From Azoarcus sp. CIB (GTDB lineage: Bacteria; Pseudomonadota; Gammaproteobacteria; Burkholderiales; Rhodocyclaceae), in assembly GCF_001190925.1 (NCBI RefSeq), contig NZ_CP011072.1:4216001-4280000 (forward strand): a stretch of 64,000 nt of DNA, given 5' to 3'. Positions within the stretch are counted from its first letter, which is position 1. Every line of letters begins with the position of its first letter. Shown here piece by piece: positions 1-12,049 of the stretch. The notes under the pieces are model-generated. The model saw only the letters and a program-made list of their open reading frames with translations, had not been told where the DNA came from and made no database searches. The translations under genes were made by a program, and so were the position numbers.

Positions 1-1
1 C

Positions 2-343
2 GGCATCCAGCACGACGAGGCTTCGCCCGAGGATGCCGAGGACCGCATCGTCGTCCCCTTCGCGATGCCGCTGGTCGCCGGTCCGGGCGCAATTACGACC
101 GCGATCACGCTGTCGGTGGCCTACCCGTCCCGCCTCTACCTGCCGGTCGTCGCGCTGCTCGCGTCGGTCGCGACCGCGGCGGTGCTGTGGGCAACGCTGC
201 GCCTCGCGCTGGTGCGCCAGCGGCTCGCCACGCCGCGCGTCGAGCGCATCTTCACCCGCTTCATGGGCCTGATCCTGGTCGCCATCGGTTTCCAGATCGG
301 CATGCTGGGCATACGCGACTTCTTCGGCCTGGGCGGCGCCTGA
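2..343 (+). CDS. MarC family integral membrane protein (C-terminal part)
   Basis: The frame is open from the left window edge, so the N-terminus is missing. The visible 113 residues contain the MarC/UPF0056 signature MPLVAGPGAITT followed by two to three hydrophobic segments, and end in GIRDFFGLGGA. MarC proteins are inner-membrane proteins of about 200-220 residues with six predicted helices. The former link to multiple antibiotic resistance was not upheld and the function is unknown. The family call rests on the PLVAGPGAI motif. The next gene lies on the opposite strand and converges with this one. Confidence 0.75.
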   Translation, partial: GIQHDEASPEDAEDRIVVPFAMPLVAGPGAITTAITLSVAYPSRLYLPVVALLASVATAAVLWATLRLALVRQRLATPRVERIFTRFMGLILVAIGFQIGMLGIRDFFGLGGA

Positions 344-393
344 AGCGCGCGGGCACGCCGACGGCGCACCCGCTCCTATTCGCCGCTATCCGC

Positions 394-711
394 TCAGACT
401 GCGAACACCTGCTTCACGCGTAGTACGTCGCCGCGCTCGATGATCCCGATCAACCGGTCGATGTTCGGATGCTTGCCCGGATTCTGGCGCGCATCCTCGG
501 CGTGCTCCGCATACAGGTCCAGCCCCTTCTTCGCCGCCTCGGCACTGATCGAGCCGTAGAGCTGCGCGAGGTGGTTGTACACCGCCACCGATCCGGCCTG
601 ACCGGGCTTGTTCTCGATGGTCGCGATGACCGCGCCTGCGGCGTCGAGGAGGTTGAGGGCCGCCAGATGCGACACCTTGGGCAACTGCTTGAGATTGTCG
701 GCAAACGCCAT
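394..711 (-). CDS. DUF2322 family protein
   Basis: 105-residue soluble protein with no signal peptide or membrane segment. The central stretch (YNHLAQLYG, then EAAKKGLDLYAEH and ARQNPGKHPNIDRL) resembles the DUF2322 family as I remember it from beta- and gammaproteobacteria. No biochemical role is known to me. It lies downstream of purB on the same strand, separated by a hairpin, so it may be transcribed separately or by readthrough. The start is the only in-frame ATG that gives the full conserved N-terminus. The assignment is by recall and is moderately sure. Confidence 0.65.
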   Translation of the reverse strand: MAFADNLKQLPKVSHLAALNLLDAAGAVIATIENKPGQAGSVAVYNHLAQLYGSISAEAAKKGLDLYAEHAEDARQNPGKHPNIDRLIGIIERGDVLRVKQVFAV

Positions 712-740
712 TCCTGCTTCCTTTCCGTCATTGCCATGGA

Positions 741-762
741 AACGCCACCCGCAGGTGGCGTT
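741..762 (-). terminator. Hairpin downstream of purB
   Basis: A perfect 9-bp stem (AACGCCACC / GGTGGCGTT) with a 4-nt loop lies 39 nt past the purB stop. On the minus strand the stem ends in GTTT, so the T-tract is short. It could be a weak intrinsic terminator or an mRNA 3'-end stabiliser between purB and the DUF2322 gene. Confidence 0.45.
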
Positions 763-800
763 CGTCCGTGCGTCCCGTGCCGGCCGCGGCCGGCCACCGC

Positions 801-2258
<1,458 letters not shown>

Positions 2259-2275
2259 TCAGAGAGACTCCGTCA

Positions 2276-2659
2276 ATGAGCGAATCGGAAAAATACCGGA
2301 TCAAGGTTACCGCGGTGGCGGAATACGTACCGGGCCAGTCCGCGCCGGAAGAAGACCGCTACGTGTTCGCGTACCACATCACGATCAGCAACGTCGGCAC
2401 CGTCGGCGCACAGCTCCTCAGCCGCCACTGGATCATCACCGACGGTGCCGGCAAAGTGCAGGAAGTGCGTGGCCAAGGCGTGATCGGTGAACAGCCGGCG
2501 CTCGCGCCCGGAGAACAGTTCAGTTATTCGAGCGGCTCGGTGCTCGAAACGCCAGTCGGCACGATGCAGGGCAGCTACCAGATGGTCGCCGCGGACGGAC
2601 ACCGCTTCGACGCCGAGATCCCGGCCTTCGTGCTCGCGATGCCGCGCGTGCTGCACTGA
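2276..2659 (+). CDS. apaG: ApaG domain protein
   Basis: 127-residue single-domain ApaG (DUF525) protein with a fibronectin-III-like fold. It carries the conserved RYVFAYHITISNVG, LLSRHWIITDG and GEQFSYSSG segments and the closing FDAEIPAF. The family is linked to Co2+/Mg2+ resistance in enterobacteria but its molecular role is unsettled. The start MSESEKYR fits the normal length; the upstream ATG at 2249 would add nine residues. Here apaG stands alone, far from apaH (about 43 kb away), unlike the ksgA-apaG-apaH operon of enterobacteria. It converges with the histidine kinase gene with a 7-nt gap. Confidence 0.93.
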   Translation: MSESEKYRIKVTAVAEYVPGQSAPEEDRYVFAYHITISNVGTVGAQLLSRHWIITDGAGKVQEVRGQGVIGEQPALAPGEQFSYSSGSVLETPVGTMQGSYQMVAADGHRFDAEIPAFVLAMPRVLH

Positions 2660-2666
2660 GCCGGCA

Positions 2667-4253
2667 CTACGCGACGCCGCCCTCCTGGAGCAGCCGCACC
2701 GGCAGCACGACCTGCACCGCGGTGCCCTTGCCGGGCTCCGACTCGACGCGGACGTGACCGTCGTACAGGTGGGTCATCGTGTGCACGACCGCCAATCCCA
2801 TGCCGGTACCCTGCCCGACATCCTTGGTCGTGAAGAAGGGCTCGAACAGTTTCTCGCGGTGCTCGGGCGCGATCCCCACACCGACGTCCGTGACGGTGAT
2901 CGCCACATAGTCGCCGCGGAACTCGTGACCACAGGAGTCGCAGCGCTGCATGCTGTCGAAGGACACGCGGCGAGCCGTCAGGCGAATGGTACCGATGCCG
3001 GCGATCGCATCGCGCGCATTGATCAGCAGATTCATCATGATCTGATGGACATGCGCCGGATCGACGGACAGCCGCGGCAGATCGGGATCGATGTCGGCAA
3101 CCACCGCGAGGGTGTCGGGCAGGGTCGCGCGCAGCAGACCGACGGCCTCGCGACCGATCAGTGCGAGCTCGGCGCTGCCCGGCTGCACCGCGCCGCCGCG
3201 GCGGAAACTCAGCAGCTGCTGGATCAGTTCCCGCGCACGCTGGCCGGCCGAGCGGATCTCCTCGATGTACTTCAGCACGCGCGGCTGCCCGCCGTCCTGT
3301 TTGAGCTGCGTGGCCGCGAGCTGAGAGTAGCCGAGGATGGCGGCGAGGACGTTGTTGAAATCGTGCGCGATGCCTCCCGCCAGGGTGGCGACGAGCTCCA
3401 TGCGCTCGAGCCGTGCAACGCGCTCGAACAGTTCATGGCGCCGGCGCTCGTCCTCGCGCAGCTGCGTGATGTCTTCCTTCAGCGCGACGAAATGACGGAC
3501 CTCGCCGCTCTCGTCCCGTACCGGCGACACGGATACCGCCTCGCGGATCAGCCTGCCGTCGCGACCGCGATTAGACATCTCGCCGCGCCAGGTCTCTCCG
3601 GCAAGGATTGTCCGCCACAGGCTTGCGTACTCCTCGTGCGTCGTTTCGCCGGACTTGAAGATGCTCGGCCGCGCCCCGATCAGCTCGTCCTCGGAATAGC
3701 CGTACGCCTTGCAGCAGGCGGGATTCACGTATTCGATACGCCCGTCCCCATCCGTGATGATGACCGAACAGCCGGACTGAGCGATCGCTTCGGCAAGCGT
3801 CCGGTTGCGCGCCTCGCTCGCCCGCAGGGCGTCTTCCGCTCGCTTGATCGGCGTGATGTCGGCGAAGCTGGTGATCACCGACGCGATCCGGCCCGCGGCA
3901 CCGGCAATCGGCTGGCTGTTGACCTGGATCCACACCGGATCCTGCCCCGGATGGGCGATACCCATCACCACGCCGCGCTGCGGCAGGCCGGTACGCAGCG
4001 TGACCATCGCCGGGTGCTGATCGGGCGGACAGGGAGAACCGTCCTCATGGAGAAAGCCGACCGGCAGGCTTTCAGCCGTGTGACCTTCGAGTTCGGCCGC
4101 GGAAAGGCCGTAGATCTGCTGTGCCGTGCGGTTGCAGGCCGTGATGCGGCCTGCACCGTCGCGCACGACGACCCCTTCGAGCATGATGTCGAACAGGGGC
4201 GAGAGGTCGTCCTGACTCCGCGATTCGCGCATTGACTGCTGCTTGTCTGCCAT
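2667..4253 (-). CDS. Orphan PAS-PAS sensor histidine kinase
   Basis: 528-residue cytoplasmic kinase with no membrane segment. PAS 1 spans about residues 18-130 and PAS 2 about 150-265 (with the PAC-like segment HFVALKEDIT). A dimerisation/phosphoacceptor domain contains GGIAHDFNN with H297. The HATPase_c domain has an N-box (NLLINARDA), G1 (DVGVG, 456-460) and G2 (GTGMG, 482-486). Between the N and G1 boxes is an inserted CDSCGHEF segment (C438, C441) that could bind metal or sense redox. The HDFNN H-box is typical of NtrB-like/hybrid-class kinases. No response regulator gene is adjacent, so the partner is unknown. The start at 4253 is preferred over an upstream start that adds 16 unconserved residues. 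Confidence 0.92.
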   Translation of the reverse strand: MADKQQSMRESRSQDDLSPLFDIMLEGVVVRDGAGRITACNRTAQQIYGLSAAELEGHTAESLPVGFLHEDGSPCPPDQHPAMVTLRTGLPQRGVVMGIAHPGQDPVWIQVNSQPIAGAAGRIASVITSFADITPIKRAEDALRASEARNRTLAEAIAQSGCSVIITDGDGRIEYVNPACCKAYGYSEDELIGARPSIFKSGETTHEEYASLWRTILAGETWRGEMSNRGRDGRLIREAVSVSPVRDESGEVRHFVALKEDITQLREDERRRHELFERVARLERMELVATLAGGIAHDFNNVLAAILGYSQLAATQLKQDGGQPRVLKYIEEIRSAGQRARELIQQLLSFRRGGAVQPGSAELALIGREAVGLLRATLPDTLAVVADIDPDLPRLSVDPAHVHQIMMNLLINARDAIAGIGTIRLTARRVSFDSMQRCDSCGHEFRGDYVAITVTDVGVGIAPEHREKLFEPFFTTKDVGQGTGMGLAVVHTMTHLYDGHVRVESEPGKGTAVQVVLPVRLLQEGGVA

Positions 4254-4331
4254 CTTGATCCAGGTCGATCTGCTTCCCGGATTATACGTACAGCATAGCA
4301 ATGCAGCCAGTGCGCGATTTGCGCCGGAACA

Positions 4332-5570
4332 TCAACTGCGATAGTCGGCGTTGATCTTCACGTAATCGTACGAAAAATCGCAGGTCCACACCGTGGCGCG
4401 CTCGAGGCCGCGACCGAGATCGACACGCACGGTGATCTCGGATTCTTTCATCACGCGCGCACCGGCGTCCTCGCGATACGTTGCCGCACGGCCACCGTTC
4501 TCGGCGACGAGCACCTCTTCGTGCGCGCCCCCCAGCCACACCCGCAGCCCGCTCACGTCGAGATCGTCGATACCCGCGTAGCCGATCGCCGCGAGGATGC
4601 GCCCGAGGTTGGGGTCCGAGGCGAAGAAGGCGGTCTTGACCAGCGGCGAATGGCCGATCGCATAGGCCACCTTGCGGCACTCCGCTCGGTCCCTGCCGCC
4701 CTCGACCGCGATCGTCATGAACTTGGTCGCACCTTCGCCGTCGCGCACGATCGCCTGGGCGAGCCTGATCGAAACGTCGATGAGCGCTTCGCGCAGCGCG
4801 CGGAAGTCCTCGCCCAGCGGATCGTTGATCTCGGTGTTGCCGGCCTTGCCGGTCGCGATGATGATGAAGGAGTCGTTGGTCGAGGTGTCGCCGTCGACGG
4901 TGATGCTGTTGAACGACAGGTCGGCCGCTTCGCGGGCGAGCGTGTCCAGCAGGGACTGCGAGATTGCCGCATCGCAGGCGAGGAAGCCGAGCATCGTCGC
5001 CATGTTGGGCTTGATCATGCCCGCGCCCTTGCTGATGCCGGTCAGCGTGACCGTGCGTCCCGCGATCGTCACCTGGCGCGACACGGCCTTGGCCACGGTA
5101 TCAGTCGTCATGATCGCGTGCGCCGCATCGAACCAGCCATCGGCACGCAGATTGGCCTGCGCAGCGGGAAGTCCGGCCACCAGGCGATCGACGGGCAGAG
5201 GCTCGAGAATCACGCCGGTCGAAAACGGCAGAACCTGCTCGGCCGCGATGCCCAGCAGGCTGGCCACGACCGCACAGGTAGCGTTGGCGTTCGCCAGCCC
5301 TTCCTCGCCCGTCCCGGCGTTGGCGACGCCGGTATTGATCACGAGCGCGCGGACGTTGCCGCCGGGAAGGTGATCTTTGCACACCTGCACCGGGGCAGCA
5401 CAGAAACGGTTGAGCGTGAACACCCCCGCCACGCGGCTGCCGGGCGCCACTTCGATGAGGGTCAGGTCGCGACGGTTCTGCTTGCGGATCGCGGCTTCGG
5501 CAACCCCGAGGCGAACGCCTGCAACCGGACACAGCTCCGAGGCAACCGGGGTCGAGAGGTTAACGGGCAT
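4332..5570 (-). CDS. argJ: Bifunctional glutamate N-acetyltransferase / amino-acid acetyltransferase
   Basis: Transfers the acetyl group from N-acetylornithine to glutamate in the cyclic arginine pathway; bifunctional forms also use acetyl-CoA. The 412-residue product from MPVNLSTP matches family length. The self-cleavage site that yields alpha and beta chains is visible: [14 protein letters not shown], with T192 as the nucleophile at the start of the beta chain. FSTGVI (116-121) and the C-terminal [14 protein letters not shown] are also typical. Sequence alone does not show whether it is mono- or bifunctional. It follows the HDOD-GAF gene with an 84-nt gap on the same strand. Confidence 0.96.
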   Translation of the reverse strand: MPVNLSTPVASELCPVAGVRLGVAEAAIRKQNRRDLTLIEVAPGSRVAGVFTLNRFCAAPVQVCKDHLPGGNVRALVINTGVANAGTGEEGLANANATCAVVASLLGIAAEQVLPFSTGVILEPLPVDRLVAGLPAAQANLRADGWFDAAHAIMTTDTVAKAVSRQVTIAGRTVTLTGISKGAGMIKPNMATMLGFLACDAAISQSLLDTLAREAADLSFNSITVDGDTSTNDSFIIIATGKAGNTEINDPLGEDFRALREALIDVSIRLAQAIVRDGEGATKFMTIAVEGGRDRAECRKVAYAIGHSPLVKTAFFASDPNLGRILAAIGYAGIDDLDVSGLRVWLGGAHEEVLVAENGGRAATYREDAGARVMKESEITVRVDLGRGLERATVWTCDFSYDYVKINADYRS

Positions 5571-5654
5571 GACGGGTCTCCATCGGACAAAGGGCGGCAG
5601 GTGCCGCCACGGTTTCATTGGATGCCGGCAAGGACATCGCTGCAAAGCCACGCA

Positions 5655-7202
5655 TCAGCCGTTCTGGCGCGAGGACGAGGCTGCCGCGACGGCGAGCGAG
5701 ACTTGCTGGGCGAACAGCTGGAAGGCTTCGAATCGTTCGTCATCGACAGCCGCCGCGGCATGGGACCGGTCACCGTAGAAAAGACCGATCGGGCGCCCCT
5801 GGGCGAGGATGGGTGCAATGCAGGCGTAGCCGGCATCGGTCACCTGCTGCAGGCGATCGAGCCGGATCCCCGGCGGCGTCTGGCCGGGACCGAAACGCAT
5901 CGCCCGCGGGTTGCGGAAGAATTCGTTGAACAGATCCCCGGCCGTGCCGTCGAGGGAAAAAATGAACGCCTGCCGCAAGGCCTCGGCGCCGCCACCGAGC
6001 GAAGTCTTGCCGATGAGCTGCAGCCGGTTCTGCGACAACAGCGCGAACAGCACGCGGTCGAAGCCGACGCCGCGATAGATACCTTCGAGCACGAGTTGCA
6101 GGATTTCGTTGAGGTTCGCACCCGCCGCGATGCGGCCAGAAATCTCGCGCAGGATCCTCAACTGGAGATGCGGATCGGGCTCCATCGCGAGGGTTTCCGC
6201 CGCATCGGTCTCATCGGGCTCCGGCGCCCCCGCGGCAGGAGTCGGCCGCGGAATCAACTCCCCGGCTTCGGCGGCACCGAAATATCTGGCAATGCGCGCT
6301 GCCTCGACGCTGTTGGCTGCAAGCTCCTCGCGCATCGCCTCGGACGAAAGTCCGGCAAAGGTCGCCAAGCCGCGAACAACCTTTTCCAGGCCCGGGCTGT
6401 CCCAGCCGTTTTCAACCTCGACCGCGAAGCGGTGGGCGAAGTGGATGGCCTGCTCCGGCACCCCGCCGCGACTGGTGCCATCGAGCACGGACTGAAGCAG
6501 CGGCCCGAGCTTCCACTCGCGCGCCAGCCCCTGCGAGAGCTGGCGCAGGCGAAAGCCGAGCACGCTCATCTGCGCCTCGTCGTCGGACTGGCCTGCGGCA
6601 AGGGCCTCGTCCAGCCGCTGCGCGAGCTTGCCGCCGAAGCACCAGAACGCCATCTCGCCCACGCGGGACAGCAGCGCGGCAATGAAGACCTCTTCGCTGC
6701 GTCCGTCGCGTCGCAGCGCGGCCAGTGCGCGCGCCTGCACCGCCGCATGGAACACACGCGCCATCTCGTTCACGACACGCTGCCGGACACCGCCGGCCAG
6801 CAGGGCATCGATCACGCGGATCGCCACCGCGATCTCCGCGACGGCGTTGAAGCCGAGCACCACGATGGCGCGGCTGATCGTGCTCACGACCTGGCGCGAT
6901 GGGTTATACAGGACGCTGTTGGCGAGCTTGAGCACCTTCGCGGTCATTGCCGCGTCCTGCAGGATGGCCTGGGCGAGCTTGCCGGTCGGGGATTTTTCGT
7001 CCTCCGTGACGGAATGGATCAGCGCCACCGTCGCGCCGAGCGCAGGCATCTCCTGGTCGCGAATGAAGGCAACCCACTCACCGAGGCCGCGCGGCTCGCG
7101 CTCCGCTTGCCCGGCGGCATCCACCGGAACGCCGAGTTGCAGTTCCGGAAACAGTGCGGGCGCGCCGGGGCGCCTGCCCTTGGGATCGGCCGGGCCCGTC
7201 AT
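5655..7202 (-). CDS. HDOD-GAF domain signalling protein
   Basis: About 515 residues, soluble. An HDOD domain occupies roughly residues 45-240: segments such as MPALGATVALI, DAAMTAKVLKLANS and STISRAIVVLGFNAV are typical. HDOD domains resemble HD phosphohydrolases but usually lack the metal-binding His/Asp pair, and no HD doublet is seen here. A GAF-like domain (about 340-505) follows, with ILREISGRIAAGANLNEILQ and GLFYGDRS. Such proteins act in signal transduction, often around cyclic-di-GMP or motility, but no ligand can be inferred. The start at MTGPADPK is chosen; nine more residues are possible. It lies between secA and argJ with no evident functional link to either. Confidence 0.88.
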   Translation of the reverse strand: MTGPADPKGRRPGAPALFPELQLGVPVDAAGQAEREPRGLGEWVAFIRDQEMPALGATVALIHSVTEDEKSPTGKLAQAILQDAAMTAKVLKLANSVLYNPSRQVVSTISRAIVVLGFNAVAEIAVAIRVIDALLAGGVRQRVVNEMARVFHAAVQARALAALRRDGRSEEVFIAALLSRVGEMAFWCFGGKLAQRLDEALAAGQSDDEAQMSVLGFRLRQLSQGLAREWKLGPLLQSVLDGTSRGGVPEQAIHFAHRFAVEVENGWDSPGLEKVVRGLATFAGLSSEAMREELAANSVEAARIARYFGAAEAGELIPRPTPAAGAPEPDETDAAETLAMEPDPHLQLRILREISGRIAAGANLNEILQLVLEGIYRGVGFDRVLFALLSQNRLQLIGKTSLGGGAEALRQAFIFSLDGTAGDLFNEFFRNPRAMRFGPGQTPPGIRLDRLQQVTDAGYACIAPILAQGRPIGLFYGDRSHAAAAVDDERFEAFQLFAQQVSLAVAAASSSRQNG

Positions 7203-7227
7203 GTACGGAAAGGCTGCGCGTGAAGCC

Positions 7228-7251
7228 AAAAACGGCTCGCGCTGGGCCGTT
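7228..7251 (-). terminator. Intrinsic terminator after secA
   Basis: On the minus strand, 40 nt after the secA stop, the arms AACGGC and GCCGTT form a stem around a 9-nt loop, followed by a run that makes five consecutive T residues including the stem end. This is the classic layout of a rho-independent terminator and separates secA from the HDOD-GAF gene. Confidence 0.6.
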
Positions 7252-7291
7252 CAGGGACGCGGCGGGGAAGCGTCGTGCCGCCCATCGTGCC

Positions 7292-10015
<2,724 letters not shown>

Positions 10016-10126
10016 GTGGGTATCTGGTGGGACCGATTCGGCAAAGCGGGAAGTTTAGCATGCCGACCGCAAGGCCCCGCAGCGGATGCGGCGGCGGGAA
10101 CGGGGCGCGGCCAGGAAGGTCTGCGC

Positions 10127-10155
10127 TTGCGGTAGCGGACTCCCCGACCTACCAT
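10127..10155 (+). promoter_or_regulatory. Candidate promoter of the dciA-like gene
   Basis: TTGCGG (10127-10132) and TACCAT (10150-10155) are separated by exactly 17 nt, about 30 nt upstream of the start codon. The match to sigma-70 consensus is modest (3/6 and 4/6). Confidence 0.35.
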
Positions 10156-10183
10156 CTGGGAGCAATCCGACTTCGGCCCCCTC

Positions 10184-10618
10184 ATGACCCAGCTCATCCA
10201 GCGCTTCCTGGGCACCGGCGACGCTCTCGCACGCCTGAAGGACCACGCAGCGCGCCTGATGCGCCTGCAGAACCTGCTCCAGCAGCACCTTCCGCCCGCG
10301 CTCGCGTCGGCCTGTTCGGTCGCCAACCTGAAGGGCGACACGCTGGTGCTGCTCGCCAACGGCGGCGCCGCCGCCGCACGCCTGAAGCAGATTGCACCGT
10401 CGCTGGCCCAGGAGCTTGCCGCCGCGGGCCTGCAGATCAAGGCCGTGCAGGTGAAGGTGAAGGTGCTCGAGACGCGCGAGGAACGACGCCCTCCGCCGCA
10501 GCGCACGATCTCGGAAGGCGGCAGCCGCAGTATCGAGGATTTCTCTGCCACGCTGCCGGCGGATTCGCCGCTGCGCGAATCGCTGGAACGCCTGGTCCGG
10601 CGCAGTCGTCGCGACTGA
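10184..10618 (+). CDS. dciA: DciA-like DUF721 protein (putative helicase-loading factor)
   Basis: 144 residues. The N-terminal half fits the DUF721/DciA fold (LQNLLQQHLPPALASACSV, then GDTLVLLANGGAAAARLKQIAP), which resembles a KH-like domain. The C-terminal half is basic and probably disordered. DciA is the ancestral loader of the replicative helicase DnaB in bacteria lacking DnaC; that role is inferred from the family. It is divergent from secA, and DUF721 genes are common next to secA/lpxC in beta- and gammaproteobacteria. The ATG at 10184 is the first in frame. Confidence 0.78.
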   Translation: MTQLIQRFLGTGDALARLKDHAARLMRLQNLLQQHLPPALASACSVANLKGDTLVLLANGGAAAARLKQIAPSLAQELAAAGLQIKAVQVKVKVLETREERRPPPQRTISEGGSRSIEDFSATLPADSPLRESLERLVRRSRRD

Positions 10619-10726
10619 TTATCGGTCGGACGATCGAAGAGTCCCCCGTTCGCGTCGGGCGTACCGAAAGTCAGCGAGAGCTCTTCGACGGACTCGGCCG
10701 AAGCCGTATCTCGCAGTCGACAAAGG

Positions 10727-10915
10727 CTACATGAACGGCACGAACACGCGCTCGAGCGCGAACAGCGCGAGGAACACGAACAGGACGACGATCCCGGAGC
10801 GAAAGCAGTTCCACGCCCACAGGCGGTACTTCGGATTGCCGGTGAGCATCCACGCGACGAGCGATGCGCCGATGCCGATCACCGCAAGGATGGCGAACAG
10901 GCGGACCACCAGCAT
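10727..10915 (-). CDS. Small two-helix membrane protein
   Basis: 62 residues with two hydrophobic helices (about 3-24 and 38-58) joined by a short polar loop (TGNPKYRLWAWNC). It sits 10 nt downstream of lpxC on the same strand, so it is probably co-transcribed with the end of the ftsZ-lpxC unit. I do not recognise the family; small conserved membrane proteins occur here in related bacteria. The codon usage and tight spacing favour a real gene. Confidence 0.6.
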   Translation of the reverse strand: MLVVRLFAILAVIGIGASLVAWMLTGNPKYRLWAWNCFRSGIVVLFVFLALFALERVFVPFM

Positions 10916-10925
10916 CGCCGGGCGC

Positions 10926-11843
10926 TCAGGCGAGGGAGAGTTCGAACTGGTGGCTGACCGCCGCCGGGGTCGCGGCGTCCTGCTCGAACGTCACGATCTC
11001 CCAGGCGCTACTGTCTTCCAGCAGCACGCGCAGCACCTGGTTGTTCAGCGCATGGCCGGCCTTGTGCGCGGAATAGCGGGCGAGAAGCGGATGGCCGCAC
11101 AGGTAGAGGTCGCCGATCGCATCCAGGACCTTGTGCTTGACGAACTCGTCCACGTAGCGCAGGCCTTCCGTATTGAGCACGCGGTATTCGTCCATCACGA
11201 TCGCGTTGTCCAGGCTGCCGCCCAGCGCCAAACCGTTGGAGCGCATGAACTCGACGTCCTGCATGAAGCCGAAGGTGCGCGCACGGGCGACGTCGCGAAC
11301 GTAGGAGTGTTCGGCGAAATCGATGCTCACCTGCGTCGAGGTCTTGTCGATCGCCGGGTGGTTGAACACGATGGAGAAATCCAGCCTGAAGCCGTCATAA
11401 GGTTCGAGGCGCACCCATTTGTCGTCCTCGCGGTACTCGACGGCCTTCTTCACGCGCAGGAAGCGCTTGGGTGCCTGCTGTTCCTCGATACCCGCCGATT
11501 GCAGCAGGAACACGAAGGGACCCGCACTGCCATCGAGAATGGGAATTTCCGGTGCATCGACGTCAACGTGCACATTGTCGATGCCGAGACCGGCAAGGGC
11601 CGACATCAGGTGCTCGACGGTGCCGACCTTGGCGCCGTCGCGCTCGAGGCCCGAGCACATGCGCGTGTCGCACACGGAATAGGGGTCGGCCGGGAAGTCC
11701 ACGACCGGATCGAGATCGACGCGGTGAAAGACGATGCCCGTATCGGGCGCAGCCGGACGCAGCACCAGCTGGACCTTGCGTCCGCCGTGCAGACCGACGC
11801 CGGTGGCCTTGATGAGCGATTTGAGGGTGCGCTGCCTGATCAT
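10926..11843 (-). CDS. lpxC: UDP-3-O-acyl-N-acetylglucosamine deacetylase
   Basis: Zinc-dependent deacetylase for the committed step of lipid A synthesis. The 305-residue product starts [21 protein letters not shown], the standard N-terminus. The metal/active-site residues sit in [16 protein letters not shown] and in [15 protein letters not shown] (HxxxD). The longer open frame to 11921 lacks conservation upstream of this ATG. Its position after ftsZ is the usual end of the dcw region, here separated from ftsZ by a strong hairpin. Confidence 0.97.
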   Translation of the reverse strand: MIRQRTLKSLIKATGVGLHGGRKVQLVLRPAAPDTGIVFHRVDLDPVVDFPADPYSVCDTRMCSGLERDGAKVGTVEHLMSALAGLGIDNVHVDVDAPEIPILDGSAGPFVFLLQSAGIEEQQAPKRFLRVKKAVEYREDDKWVRLEPYDGFRLDFSIVFNHPAIDKTSTQVSIDFAEHSYVRDVARARTFGFMQDVEFMRSNGLALGGSLDNAIVMDEYRVLNTEGLRYVDEFVKHKVLDAIGDLYLCGHPLLARYSAHKAGHALNNQVLRVLLEDSSAWEIVTFEQDAATPAAVSHQFELSLA

Positions 11844-11979
11844 TGTTAAATTCCCGTTACACGACAGCAGTTTAGCACGCACACGCGGCATCACACGGCA
11901 AGTTTCGCTGCAACGCAGCATGCAACACAGCGTTGCTGCGAACCGCCATCAAGCCCCTGCAGCGCCGGCCGGAACGGAA

Positions 11980-12028
11980 ACGGGCGCATGCTGCGGACCG
12001 GAGGCGACGGTCCACAGCATGCGCCCGT
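11980..12028 (-). terminator. Long hairpin between ftsZ and lpxC
   Basis: A 14-bp perfect stem (ACGGGCGCATGCTG with its complement), a one-base mismatch, then 5 more pairs (GGACC/GGTCC) and a 9-nt loop. It lies 21 nt after the ftsZ stop. On the minus strand it is followed by TTTCCGTTCC, a weak T-tract. It probably terminates or attenuates transcription from the dcw cluster before lpxC, or stabilises ftsZ mRNA. Confidence 0.7.
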
Positions 12029-12049
12029 AATGGGCGGAGCCGACGGTGC

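Noticed and set aside
779-796. GC palindrome GCCGGCCGCGGCCGGC near the purB stop
   Set aside because: Short self-complementary GC runs arise readily at this composition; the better-formed hairpin at 741-762 is the one kept.
4521-7223. 900-codon plus-strand open frame
   Set aside because: Antisense to argJ and the HDOD-GAF gene; no recognisable domain and an Arg/His/Gly/Ala-rich low-complexity look typical of shadows.
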